Shown here piece by piece: positions 18,659 to 27,014 of a DNA stretch of 64,000 nt. The stretch's first letter is position 1. Each line of letters starts with the position of its first letter. The stretch covers positions 71,694 through 135,693 of the forward strand of contig JAZLAU010000001.1 in the NCBI GenBank assembly GCA_045613305.1, in the 5' to 3' direction. The position numbers and the translations under genes are program-made. Source of the DNA: SFTJ01 sp045613305 (GTDB lineage: Bacteria > Bacteroidota > Bacteroidia > Bacteroidales > Muribaculaceae). Under the pieces are notes generated by a model. The model made no database searches, was not told where the DNA came from, and worked only from the letters and a program-made list of their open reading frames with translations.

Positions 18659-18685
18659 AAAAAGGTTCCTTGTGGGAACCTTTTT
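18659..18685. terminator. Terminator hairpin after holA
   Basis: Inverted repeat with left arm 18660-18669 and right arm 18675-18685, loop of five, followed by a run of seven Ts on the + strand. It sits 7 bp after the holA stop and 4 bp before the end of the convergent barrel gene. Confidence 0.88.
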
Positions 18686-18688
18686 TTA

Positions 18689-19378
18689 TTAGTTGACTCT
18701 AAAACTATATCCTAAAGTGACTGAAACCGACATGTTTGATGAGGCTGAGAATGTGTCTTTTTTATTGCTTGGAAACATGTTGCCTAATCCATAATATAGC
18801 CTGCCTTCTAAAGTGAAAGAGTGTTTTCTTTTAACAATAAACTCTGCTCCTGCTCCAGCCGCTAATCCGTAGTCGAATTTGTTTTTGACTGCCAAATTAA
18901 GTTGGTCAAGGTGTCGGTTGTCGGAAGGGAAATCATTGATTTGTTGCCAATTTTGATAGTCGAAGTTTGATTTCACGCCTTCCGAAATGTTATATCCTAA
19001 TTGTGGACCTAAATTAAAGAATCCTCTAATTTTAGAATTCCCAAAAAACACATGTGTTAGGATAGGGAAAGACAAATAGGTTAAATCTCGTTGGTAAGAG
19101 AAATTTGTGCCTTCAAAATTTTCTTTCCATCCGCCTTTTGTGATGTTTGCTTCAATCAACAATCCGAAGTGTTTTTCTTCGATGTATCGAAATGAAACGC
19201 CAACGGTTTCACCGATGTTCCACAGTTGCTTGATTCCAGGATTAAAATTTACACGAGAAAGTGTCACGCCTCCTTTTACGCCTAAAGCAACATTTGATTC
19301 AAAATGTCGTTGCGCAAATGATTCGAAACACGTTAGCACAAGAGCCGATATTAATATGAGACGCAGATGTTTAGTCAT
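18689..19378 (-). CDS. PorT-like outer-membrane beta-barrel protein
   Basis: A 229-residue secreted protein with a signal peptide ending near SFAQ (residue 22). The rest has alternating hydrophobic beta strands with a GVKGGVTLSRVNF start and a final strand ending in aromatic and polar residues (VTLGYSFRVN), typical of small outer-membrane barrels of the PorT/OmpA-barrel class in Bacteroidetes. The ligand is unknown. It starts 9 bp after the LysM-receptor gene ends, so the two are probably co-transcribed. Confidence 0.82.
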   Translation of the reverse strand: MTKHLRLILISALVLTCFESFAQRHFESNVALGVKGGVTLSRVNFNPGIKQLWNIGETVGVSFRYIEEKHFGLLIEANITKGGWKENFEGTNFSYQRDLTYLSFPILTHVFFGNSKIRGFFNLGPQLGYNISEGVKSNFDYQNWQQINDFPSDNRHLDQLNLAVKNKFDYGLAAGAGAEFIVKRKHSFTLEGRLYYGLGNMFPSNKKDTFSASSNMSVSVTLGYSFRVN

Positions 19379-19387
19379 ATTTTGTTA

Positions 19388-21376
19388 TTAGTGGAGCTTC
19401 TCAATTGTTTGTTGAGGTGTGAAATGAATGAATTGCAAGTCTTTGTTTGTGAAACCGCTCCAATTGCTTAAGCGTTCCATTTTAAATGTAGTTTGTGCAC
19501 CGATATGAGTGTCAATAATTCTATCGTTAAACTGTTGGTGGTTGTTGCAAAGGGCTTTAATGAAAAACATACCAGTGTCATAGCCAAACAAACCTAAACG
19601 AGGAACATTGTAGCGCATTTCTTCGCCATACCATTTTTTATACTCTTCTTCAATTGCTTTTGTGGCAACGTCGTTGCTGTCGTAATAGAAACGAGAGTAT
19701 ATGTAGGTGTTAATTTTGTGAAGGTCGGTTTGATGCTCCATCAAATAAGTGGTGTATTCTGGATGTCCAAAGAGCACCAAATCAACGTCGATGCGGTCTT
19801 GCTTAATTGTTTTTAGAATTGGAGCAAGTTTTGCCAAAAGCGCTTTAGAACCAGAAGTTGGTATAATAACACACTTGTCGCCAGGATTAATTTGGTCATT
19901 TACTTGGTCGAAACCGAAGTATGAGTCAACAACGATAGTAGTGTGTTTTATATTTTGGCTTGCAAGATGTTTCTTTAGTGATTCAGAAACATCTTTTTTT
20001 GTTTCCTTCTCTGCATCGATAAATATTGCTTTATAGCCCTTAAATTTTGAATCATACCATTCGTTGATTAATGCCGACATGTAGTTTGCCGGAATGTTCA
20101 ATTGGAATGCATATGGGTTTGAAACATGACTTTGGTCTTTAACATTTAGTGCATTTATCGCGAGAATTTCATTGTCTTGACAAAAACGATTAGTTGCTTC
20201 TAATTGTTTGGCTTCAGAAGGAGCAATAATTATGTCCATTGATTTCAATTCGGCAATGCGAAGAATGCTGTCGGTTGTTGAAACAGAATTCTTGTTGTCG
20301 TAAGTGAAAACATTTATGTGTTTTGTAGTGCTATTGCGAACGTTATTAATGGCTAATAAGAAACCTTTTAGAAATTCGGTGTTGTTGAGTGCAGTAACCG
20401 ATGGCTTAGCTTCGTGAAGCATAAAAGGAAGAATCACTGCCACATTTACGGTGTCGGTTATGTTAATGTAATGTGCCGAAGATGAGATGTTTACCTTATC
20501 TTCTGGTATTTGGTTTTGGTTAATAACCACTTCTTCTTTGTCGGTAACAGGAATGGTTACAACATTACCTTTTTTTACCTTATTAACACCAGGGTTGGCA
20601 TCTTTTAGACTATTAACGTCAAGATTATTGTCCTCGGCTATTGAGTTGAATGATTCACCTTTTTTTGCAACGTAAGTAATAAATTTAGTTACAGGCTTTT
20701 CAACTACCACCATCTTGTTTTGGTTGGCGGTTATGCGAATCACTTCGCCCATTCTGAAGTTTTGGGCCGAAATTCCGGGGTTGTTTTCAAGAATGCTTTC
20801 AATCGAACAATTATAGCTTCGCGATACGCTGTAGAGTGTTTCTCCGGCACTAATTCGATGATATATTATTTGTTCGGAATTCTTGCCAGATTCTTTTGTT
20901 TCGTTAACTATATCGATGCTTTCAGATTGAGGTATTTCAATTTTTTGACCAGTTTTCAAACCGTTTGCAACATCGGGATTGGCTTTGGTTATGGCATCGA
21001 TTGAGATTCCATACATTTTCGACAATCCGTAAAGAGTTTCTCCTTTGCTTACAACATGGCTCACTTTAGAGATATTGCGAGTAGTAGTTTTAGGAGTTGC
21101 GGCATTTGTTTCTTTTTTCCCTGAGAAATCGTCAACAGGGAAAAATAGTATTTGCTTATCCTTAAGCCCATCTTTTGTTGAAGGGTTATGCTTAAGGATA
21201 TCTTCTTGAGTAACGCCATACTTTTTGGCTATGCCATAAAGTGTTTCTTTTTTCTTTACTTTGTAATAGTAGTATTGTTTGCCGTTGATTTCTTTTATTG
21301 GCAACGACAATTGAGCGCAAAGCGGGAATGAGAGTCCGCAGATGAGCAAAGATGCTATGAAATGTTTTATTTTCAT
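19388..21376 (-). CDS. LysM repeat protein fused to a periplasmic-receptor-like domain
   Basis: A 662-residue exported protein with a signal peptide ending near CAQ (residue 22). Four LysM modules follow, each with a GETLY/KKETLYGIA/GESFNSIA-type start, spanning roughly residues 38-280. The C-terminal half (about 310-655) looks like a type I periplasmic binding protein of the amino-acid ABC-receptor fold, with VNVAVILPFMLHE opening the first lobe and GLFGYDTGMFFIKAL near the end. LysM modules bind peptidoglycan glycan. No transporter partner is adjacent, so a wall-bound sensor or structural role is likely. It is followed by the barrel gene. Confidence 0.85.
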   Translation of the reverse strand: MKIKHFIASLLICGLSFPLCAQLSLPIKEINGKQYYYYKVKKKETLYGIAKKYGVTQEDILKHNPSTKDGLKDKQILFFPVDDFSGKKETNAATPKTTTRNISKVSHVVSKGETLYGLSKMYGISIDAITKANPDVANGLKTGQKIEIPQSESIDIVNETKESGKNSEQIIYHRISAGETLYSVSRSYNCSIESILENNPGISAQNFRMGEVIRITANQNKMVVVEKPVTKFITYVAKKGESFNSIAEDNNLDVNSLKDANPGVNKVKKGNVVTIPVTDKEEVVINQNQIPEDKVNISSSAHYINITDTVNVAVILPFMLHEAKPSVTALNNTEFLKGFLLAINNVRNSTTKHINVFTYDNKNSVSTTDSILRIAELKSMDIIIAPSEAKQLEATNRFCQDNEILAINALNVKDQSHVSNPYAFQLNIPANYMSALINEWYDSKFKGYKAIFIDAEKETKKDVSESLKKHLASQNIKHTTIVVDSYFGFDQVNDQINPGDKCVIIPTSGSKALLAKLAPILKTIKQDRIDVDLVLFGHPEYTTYLMEHQTDLHKINTYIYSRFYYDSNDVATKAIEEEYKKWYGEEMRYNVPRLGLFGYDTGMFFIKALCNNHQQFNDRIIDTHIGAQTTFKMERLSNWSGFTNKDLQFIHFTPQQTIEKLH

Positions 21377-21433
21377 ACTTTTAAAAGCAAGAAATGTTTG
21401 AAAAATGTGGCAATAAATTAAATTTATTTTGTG

Positions 21434-22702
21434 TTAGAAGTTCATTGCTTGTTCTAGGTCGGCGATAATGTCGTCGGCATTTTCAATACCGACAGAAAGC
21501 CTTATAAGGTCGGGAGCAACACCGGCTTCAATAAGTTGCTCGTTAGAGAGTTGTCGGTGGGTGTGGCTTGCCGGATGTAGCACACAAGAACGTGCATCGG
21601 CAACGTGAGTGACAATGCTGATGAGTTTAAGATTGTCCATAAAACGTTCGGTGTCTTCGCGTGTGCCTTTTATGCCAAACGACATAACGCCGCAACTGCC
21701 GTTAGGCATATACTTCTTAGATAATTCGAAATATTTATTTCCTGGCAGGTCGCAATAGTTAACCCATGCAACCTTTTCGTTGTTTTCAAGCCATTTAGCC
21801 ACCTTTAGAGCATTTTCGCAGTGACGAGGCATGCGTAGGTGTAAAGTTTCAAGCCCAATATTAATTAAGAATGCGTTGTGAGGAGATTGGATTGACCCCA
21901 AGTCGCGCATCAATTGAGATGTGGCTTTAGTGATATATGCAAGTTTACCAAACTTTTCAGTGTAGGTGATGCCGTGATAAGATTCGTCGGGTGTTGTTAG
22001 GCCTGGGAATTTATCAGCATACATTGTCCAATCAAAATTGCCGCTGTCAACAATTACACCGCCAACAGTCATTGCGTGTCCATCCATGTATTTTGTGGTT
22101 GAATGAGTGACAATGTCGGCACCCCATTCAAAAGGTCGGCAATTGATTGGTGTAGCAAAGGTGTTGTCTACAATTAGAGGCACGCCGTTTTTGTGAGCTA
22201 TTTTGGCAAATTTTTCAATGTCGAGCACATTGATGCTTGGGTTTGAAATAGTTTCGCCAAATAGGGCTTTAGTGTTAGGTTTAAATGCAGCATTTATTTC
22301 TTCTTCTGACGCATCAACATCGATGAATGTGGTTTCAATGCCGAGTTTGCGTAGAGTTACATTAAGCAGGTTGAAAGTGCCGCCGTAAATTTGCGCACTG
22401 CTCACAATATGGTCGCCAGCTTCACAAATGTTGAATAACGCATAAAAATTTGCTGCTTGTCCCGAAGAAGTAAGCATAGCGGCAACGCCACCTTCTAATG
22501 CTGCAATCTTTGCAGCGACAGCGTCGTTGGTGGGATTTTGCAAGCGTGTGTAAAAATATCCTGATTCTTCAAGGTCGAAAAGTCGGCCCATTTGAAGACT
22601 TGAGTCATATTTGAATGTTGTACTTTGATAAATTGGTACGATGCGGGCTTCTCCGTTTTTTGGCGTGTAGCCTGCTTGAACGCATTTAGTTTCTTGTTTC
22701 AT
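21434..22702 (-). CDS. metY: O-acetylhomoserine sulfhydrylase (MetY-type PLP enzyme)
   Basis: A 422-residue Cys/Met-metabolism PLP enzyme. The start TKCVQAGYTPKNGEARIVPI fits O-acetylhomoserine aminocarboxypropyltransferase; the PLP-binding Lys is in HSTTKYMDGH at about residue 205. VDNTFATPINCRPFEWGADI precedes it, and the end has DLIRLSVGIENADDII. Length exceeds MetB/MetC (about 380-395), which supports MetY. It makes homocysteine from O-acetylhomoserine and sulfide for methionine synthesis; metF lies near 60.5 kb. No SAM riboswitch was recognised in the 36-bp gap to the primase gene. Confidence 0.93.
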   Translation of the reverse strand: MKQETKCVQAGYTPKNGEARIVPIYQSTTFKYDSSLQMGRLFDLEESGYFYTRLQNPTNDAVAAKIAALEGGVAAMLTSSGQAANFYALFNICEAGDHIVSSAQIYGGTFNLLNVTLRKLGIETTFIDVDASEEEINAAFKPNTKALFGETISNPSINVLDIEKFAKIAHKNGVPLIVDNTFATPINCRPFEWGADIVTHSTTKYMDGHAMTVGGVIVDSGNFDWTMYADKFPGLTTPDESYHGITYTEKFGKLAYITKATSQLMRDLGSIQSPHNAFLINIGLETLHLRMPRHCENALKVAKWLENNEKVAWVNYCDLPGNKYFELSKKYMPNGSCGVMSFGIKGTREDTERFMDNLKLISIVTHVADARSCVLHPASHTHRQLSNEQLIEAGVAPDLIRLSVGIENADDIIADLEQAMNF

Positions 22703-22738
22703 ATTATTGAGTTTCTGTTTTTTTCTTTATTAATTAAA

Positions 22739-24958
22739 TTAATTTGGATTGAGAACACGCTCACCCAATATTGCGGCTAATTTTTTTCGTTGTCCCTGTA
22801 AGTCCGAAATCTCTGTCATCACGCTAAGCACTTCTTGGGTGTCGGTGGCATGCTTAAGCTTGTTTTGAAGAGCGGTAATTGCATTGTTGATTACTTCATA
22901 ACGCAGGTTGTTGATGGCATCTTGAACCAAAAGGTCGAGATTGTCGTACTCGGTTTTTACTGCAGTGAACTGAGTGTGAATCTTGCTTAGTTTAAATGGT
23001 TCATTAATTAAATCTAAGCACATTTGGCGTATCTGCTTGTCGGGATAGTTGCACAAGTATTCCTCAAAATAGGCTCGTCGGAAGTTGTCAATATCTTCGT
23101 ATGCCTTATTTTCAATTCGTGCAATGAGTTTTTCTTCTTCTATCCTTATGCTGTCAAAATCGAGATTGCTGAGTTTTAGTTCCTCGATGCCAATGTTGAA
23201 GGCTTCTTTTTTTGATTCTTCAACGTTTTGTGTAAATGTGTCGAGGTCTTTATAGAACTCCTCAACCAAACTTCTGCCAACGGCGAAAATTTTATTGAAC
23301 GTAATGTCGTTAATTGTCAGTCCGTTTGCCTGAATTTCTTGGTCGATATATTCAATAAGACAAATATCTTTAGTGTTATTTTCGTCGATTATGATTTTAC
23401 TGAACTGCACCATCCCGTATTTTGCCACATAATGCATAAGTTCGCGCTCTTTGCTAAGCAAAGTCTTGCTCAAAGTGTTGCTTGCAGGCGATGATAGGAC
23501 GATTGAAGAGTTCAAAATGTCGGCATCGGTGTTCAAACTACTTTCTGCTTCAGGCAAGTCGTCAAAATTAGGAATTTCGGGCATTTGCTCAGGTGAGTTG
23601 CCTGAATTTTGTTGCAAATATTGCTTCCTATAGGCTTCTTGTTGTTTCTTTTTAAACTCTTCGTCGCGCAAAATCGCTATGGCGTTGGTTATGTCGGCCA
23701 AAACAGAAGCCTCGTCGATGTGAAACGTATCTTTACATTCCTTAGCGAGGTGTGCGCGAGTTATTTTGTCGGGGATGAGAGCGATGTTCTTAATAATTTC
23801 TTTTGTGACTTGTGCAGTTTTAATTGGGTTGCTTAACGAAGAACCCAATTTAGTCTTGAAGAAGAATTGCACAAGCGATAGTTTGTTGTTGTTTAAGAAA
23901 TTAGATGCCTCTTCAAACGATTGTTGACGCGCAAAACTGTCGGGGTCTTCACCCTCGGGCAGTAATACAATGTCGGGGACAATGCCTAAAGGCAAGAAGT
24001 GTTGCAAAGCTACCTCGTTAGCATGAAGGCCGGCAGAGTCGCCGTCGAACAGCAAAGTTACGTTGTCGGTGAAACGACGAATTATTGCCGCTTGGCTTGA
24101 TGTGAAACCTGTTCCAAGTGGGGCAATAGTGTTGGTGAATCCGGCTTGATGCATTGAAACCACATCGGCGTTACCTTCAACTAAGATGCAACGATTTTGC
24201 TCAATAATAGAATTTCGAGCTTGGTATAATCCGTATATTTCGTTGCCTTTAGTGTAGATAGGTGTGTCGTTGGTGTTTTTGTATTTAGCTATGTCGCTGT
24301 CTTTTTTTAATGTGCGGCAACTAAAGGCCAATATTTTTCCCGCAAGGTTTGTGATGGGGAAAGTGATGCGTTCATGAAAGCGGTCGTATGCCGGTTTGTC
24401 GTCGTATTGAACTCCAATACCGGAGTCAATTATGTCGGTTGTGCTGTAGCCTTGTCCTTCTAAATGTGCTATTAGGGTGTTTTCGTTTCGGTCTGGAGAG
24501 TATCCTAATTGGAAGCCACTGATTATTTCATCAGAAAAGCCTCGTGCATCTTTGTAATATGTCAACGCCACATTGCGTCCGGTTTCAGAGTTGGCAAGTT
24601 GGTCCTGATAATATTGGCAAGCTTTGCTGTTGATGTCGTAAAGCCTTTTCGCCTTGCTTGACTCTGAACTGTTATCAAAATCAATGCCATATTTATTGCC
24701 GATGTGCTGAATTGCTTCGTCGAAGTTTAAATTTAGCATTTCCATAACAAAGTCGATGCTTGCACCGCTCTTGCCGCAGTTGTTGCAACGAAAAGTGTTG
24801 CTTGAAGTATTGACAAGGAAGTCTTTCATTCTGCTTGCACAGAATGGACAATAACCGGCAAAATCGGTGTCACGCTGAGTGAGGTGCAGATAATCGGAAA
24901 CGATATCTGTGATTTTTGCTCGTTTTATTATGCTATTTTTTATTCTCTTATCAATCAT
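22739..24958 (-). CDS. DnaG-type primase with intact TOPRIM and Cys4 zinc ribbon
   Basis: A 739-residue primase. The zinc ribbon at the N-terminus reads Cys37-Cys40-Cys58-Cys61; canonical DnaG has His at the second position and a conserved EKTPSF stretch after it, here SRMKDFL. The polymerase core has DRFHERITFPI near 192-202 and KYKNTNDTPIY. The TOPRIM motifs are complete: VEGNADV with Glu261 and Asp265, FDGDSAG with Asp305 and Asp307, and EDPDSF near 337. A long charged C-terminal region (about 430-739) would include the helicase-binding part. It should therefore be the catalytic primase. It follows a second primase-like gene after 6 bp, in the same direction. It may itself be the housekeeping DnaG. 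Confidence 0.9.
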   Translation of the reverse strand: MIDKRIKNSIIKRAKITDIVSDYLHLTQRDTDFAGYCPFCASRMKDFLVNTSSNTFRCNNCGKSGASIDFVMEMLNLNFDEAIQHIGNKYGIDFDNSSESSKAKRLYDINSKACQYYQDQLANSETGRNVALTYYKDARGFSDEIISGFQLGYSPDRNENTLIAHLEGQGYSTTDIIDSGIGVQYDDKPAYDRFHERITFPITNLAGKILAFSCRTLKKDSDIAKYKNTNDTPIYTKGNEIYGLYQARNSIIEQNRCILVEGNADVVSMHQAGFTNTIAPLGTGFTSSQAAIIRRFTDNVTLLFDGDSAGLHANEVALQHFLPLGIVPDIVLLPEGEDPDSFARQQSFEEASNFLNNNKLSLVQFFFKTKLGSSLSNPIKTAQVTKEIIKNIALIPDKITRAHLAKECKDTFHIDEASVLADITNAIAILRDEEFKKKQQEAYRKQYLQQNSGNSPEQMPEIPNFDDLPEAESSLNTDADILNSSIVLSSPASNTLSKTLLSKERELMHYVAKYGMVQFSKIIIDENNTKDICLIEYIDQEIQANGLTINDITFNKIFAVGRSLVEEFYKDLDTFTQNVEESKKEAFNIGIEELKLSNLDFDSIRIEEEKLIARIENKAYEDIDNFRRAYFEEYLCNYPDKQIRQMCLDLINEPFKLSKIHTQFTAVKTEYDNLDLLVQDAINNLRYEVINNAITALQNKLKHATDTQEVLSVMTEISDLQGQRKKLAAILGERVLNPN

Positions 24959-24964
24959 TGGTTG

Positions 24965-26260
24965 TTAATACGGCTTTATTTTTTTCAGTTCTTTGTCAAG
25001 AATGTCGTATGAAACAGATGTGACCGATGCAAGCACATTCAGATATATTTGTCGGCTTGATTGGTCGGGCATCAAAGCTATGGTTCGTAAGGTGTTTATT
25101 ATAGCACGAATTTTCTCATTGTTGTTGTCGCCAGCAAAATTAATGAGTGTGTTTGCCTTGAATGAAATGCAGTCGGTCTTTTGTTTATCGATGTTGTCTT
25201 GTAATGCCGATGCATTGGTGCTTTGCAGCATTTCGCCTAAACTGTTTTTAGGAGCGATATCGAAGAAAAACACGTTTATTCCTTTCGGAATAATTGAGTC
25301 CATTTGAGCAATACTTCGCGATGTTATTTTCTTGTCGGTGCTTGATGTTATGATTGTCACGGCCTCATCTCGTATAAGTTTCGACAAGTCGTTTACGATG
25401 TAATTGTCGAGGACGTCGTGGCTTGGCGATATTGCATTTTCAAATCCTGATTGGTGCATCATCAGCACATCGTAAGGGGTGGGGACGAAATAACATGCTT
25501 TTTCTCTTGAAATTTTGTGACTCGCTTGAAAAAGGCCAAAGATTGAATCCTTAGGATTGAATATTGAACTTTTTGCAGTTAGGTTTTCAAAGGTGGCATT
25601 TTCGTTGTCGATGCTTTGATATGCAAAAGCAACCACTTTGCCGGTTTTGCTGTAAATTGGCAAAATGATGCTATTTGTGATAATGTCACTCATTCCGCCA
25701 TTCATAGGTGCCACAAATCCCAAATCGTTGGCATGCGATATGCTAAACCCAGCCGAGTTTATGGCATTGGTTAGCGAAGTGCCGTCGGATGGGGCGTAGC
25801 CGATGTTAAATCGTTTGATGATAGCATCGTTCAGCCCAAGACGGTTGAGATATTGCATTCCTTCGTTGCTGACAGTTAATTGTTCTTTGTAGAAATTACA
25901 AATAAATTCGCAAAGAGTGAGGTATGCTTGACGCTTTTGTCGTTCGGCAACTTCTTCGTCCGAAACTTCCACTTCTTTAACCTCAATGTGATACTTGTTG
26001 GCGAGGTGCATCAATGCTTCGCGATATGTGAAGTTGTTAAGTTCTTTAAGAAAGCCGATAGGGTCGCCTCCGCGTCCGCATCCAAAGCAGTGACAATAGT
26101 TTTTGGCTGTAGAAACCATGAACGACGGCGTCCTTTCGTTGTGAAAAGGACATAACCCTTTATAGTTTGCGCCCGAACGGCGTAAACTAACATAGTCGCC
26201 AACAACGTCTACGATGTTAGCCATGCTTTTTATTTGGTCAATTGTGGCTTGGTCAATCAT
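24965..26260 (-). CDS. DnaG-like primase paralogue with degenerate TOPRIM
   Basis: A 431-residue protein collinear with the first 430 residues of the next gene. Its zinc ribbon is canonical: Cys37-His40-Cys58-Cys61 with NERTPSF between. The polymerase half is eroded. The TOPRIM Glu becomes Pro (VPTPYDV, residues 259-265), DGD becomes SST (residues 306-308), the DRFxxRI segment becomes ITNSIILPI, and the GR of the next strand becomes AYQ. It also lacks the long C-terminal helicase-binding region. The fold is recognisable throughout and the frame is clean, so it is not a pseudogene by appearance. It probably binds DNA or the partner primase rather than polymerising. The start MIDQATIDQI aligns with MIDKRIKNSI of the partner. 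Confidence 0.88.
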   Translation of the reverse strand: MIDQATIDQIKSMANIVDVVGDYVSLRRSGANYKGLCPFHNERTPSFMVSTAKNYCHCFGCGRGGDPIGFLKELNNFTYREALMHLANKYHIEVKEVEVSDEEVAERQKRQAYLTLCEFICNFYKEQLTVSNEGMQYLNRLGLNDAIIKRFNIGYAPSDGTSLTNAINSAGFSISHANDLGFVAPMNGGMSDIITNSIILPIYSKTGKVVAFAYQSIDNENATFENLTAKSSIFNPKDSIFGLFQASHKISREKACYFVPTPYDVLMMHQSGFENAISPSHDVLDNYIVNDLSKLIRDEAVTIITSSTDKKITSRSIAQMDSIIPKGINVFFFDIAPKNSLGEMLQSTNASALQDNIDKQKTDCISFKANTLINFAGDNNNEKIRAIINTLRTIALMPDQSSRQIYLNVLASVTSVSYDILDKELKKIKPY

Positions 26261-26301
26261 GAGTTCATGAAAACACTTATGCTTTAATCTTACGAAGTTA
26301 C

Positions 26302-26329
26302 AAAAAATCTATCAAATGAGAGATTTTTT
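26302..26329. other. AT-rich hairpin upstream of the primase pair
   Basis: A 9-bp perfect inverted repeat (26302-26310 with 26321-26329) with a ten-base loop, 42 bp upstream of the first primase start. The arms are six A/T pairs plus TCT/AGA. Too weak to call a terminator; it may be regulatory or chance. Confidence 0.35.
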
Positions 26330-26337
26330 GCCCGATG

Positions 26338-26359
26338 TTTATATGTTTTAACATATAAA
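26338..26359. promoter_or_regulatory. 22-bp palindrome upstream of the primase pair
   Basis: Perfect 10-bp arms (26338-26347 and 26350-26359) around a TT spacer, 78 bp upstream of the first primase start. The size suits a dimeric repressor site, but no regulator is known and the sequence is purely AT-rich apart from one G and one C. Confidence 0.35.
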
Positions 26360-26373
26360 AGGCTGAAAATTAA

Positions 26374-26399
26374 AAAGGGTGGCAATGTTGCCACCCTTT
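26374..26399 (-). terminator. Terminator of the DUF3332 gene
   Basis: A 12-bp perfect GC-rich stem (26374-26385 with 26388-26399), followed on the - strand by a T-run. It lies 27 bp after the DUF3332 stop and isolates it from the primase pair. Confidence 0.88.
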
Positions 26400-26425
26400 A
26401 GATATGTGTGATTAAGACAATTTGC

Positions 26426-26974
26426 TTAGCGAAGTGCGAAATTATTGCAGTTTGCAATTTGCTGATAAGCGTAAACCCCTGCTTGCGATAATTCAATAGT
26501 TTGGAAGTCACCAGATGGGGTAATCATGTTAACGTGAGTGTCGTCAACAAATGTCATAAACTTGTGGCTTTGTCCGTTAGCGTTAAGCGACCAAGAGTTG
26601 TCGGCAGCGTCGAATGCAAAACGAACTTCCGAGTTGTCGTTAAGGTTCTTGATTGTGTAGCCCTTAGCGTCTTGTTGAACAAGATATTTAGCGTCTTTTC
26701 CATCGATAACCTTTGTGCTGTTTTCAGCAATTGGGTTTTCGCCTGACCAAAACTCAATAGTGTTGATCACTAAAAGGTCAGCGATACAGGTGATTTCATA
26801 TACAGGAAGAACCCAAAATGCTACGAAAACTAATTCGTTTACAAATTTGCTACCAACTTGTTTGTTCCAGTCTAAAACTTTGTTAGTAAGGGCGAAATTG
26901 CCAATACAAGAGCTTAATGTAATTGAGCTTGCTATAGTCAAAGCAAGGGCAATTGATAAATGAGATTTTTTCAT
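26426..26974 (-). CDS. DUF3332-like lipoprotein
   Basis: A 182-residue protein with a lipoprotein signal: a hydrophobic stretch ending at the lipobox LSSC with Cys23. The mature part has a conserved FVNELVFVAFWVLPVYEI hydrophobic segment and an IEFWSGENP segment that I associate with the DUF3332 family of Bacteroidetes and Proteobacteria. The C-terminal half is beta-rich. It is probably a periplasmic or outer-membrane lipoprotein; the function is unknown. It has its own terminator and so is likely monocistronic. Confidence 0.8.
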   Translation of the reverse strand: MKKSHLSIALALTIASSITLSSCIGNFALTNKVLDWNKQVGSKFVNELVFVAFWVLPVYEITCIADLLVINTIEFWSGENPIAENSTKVIDGKDAKYLVQQDAKGYTIKNLNDNSEVRFAFDAADNSWSLNANGQSHKFMTFVDDTHVNMITPSGDFQTIELSQAGVYAYQQIANCNNFALR

Positions 26975-27014
26975 AATATGTATTAATTAAAAAGTTTAGA
27001 TTGTAAATATACAA

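Noticed and set aside
22703..22738. SAM riboswitch ahead of metY
   Set aside because: Only 36 bp of AT-rich sequence separate the genes and no stem structure is visible.
24965..26260. The 431-aa primase-like gene as a frameshifted pseudogene of the downstream primase
   Set aside because: It has its own start, zinc ribbon and uninterrupted frame of 431 codons and aligns to the same region that the next gene covers fully; it is a paralogue, not a broken front half.
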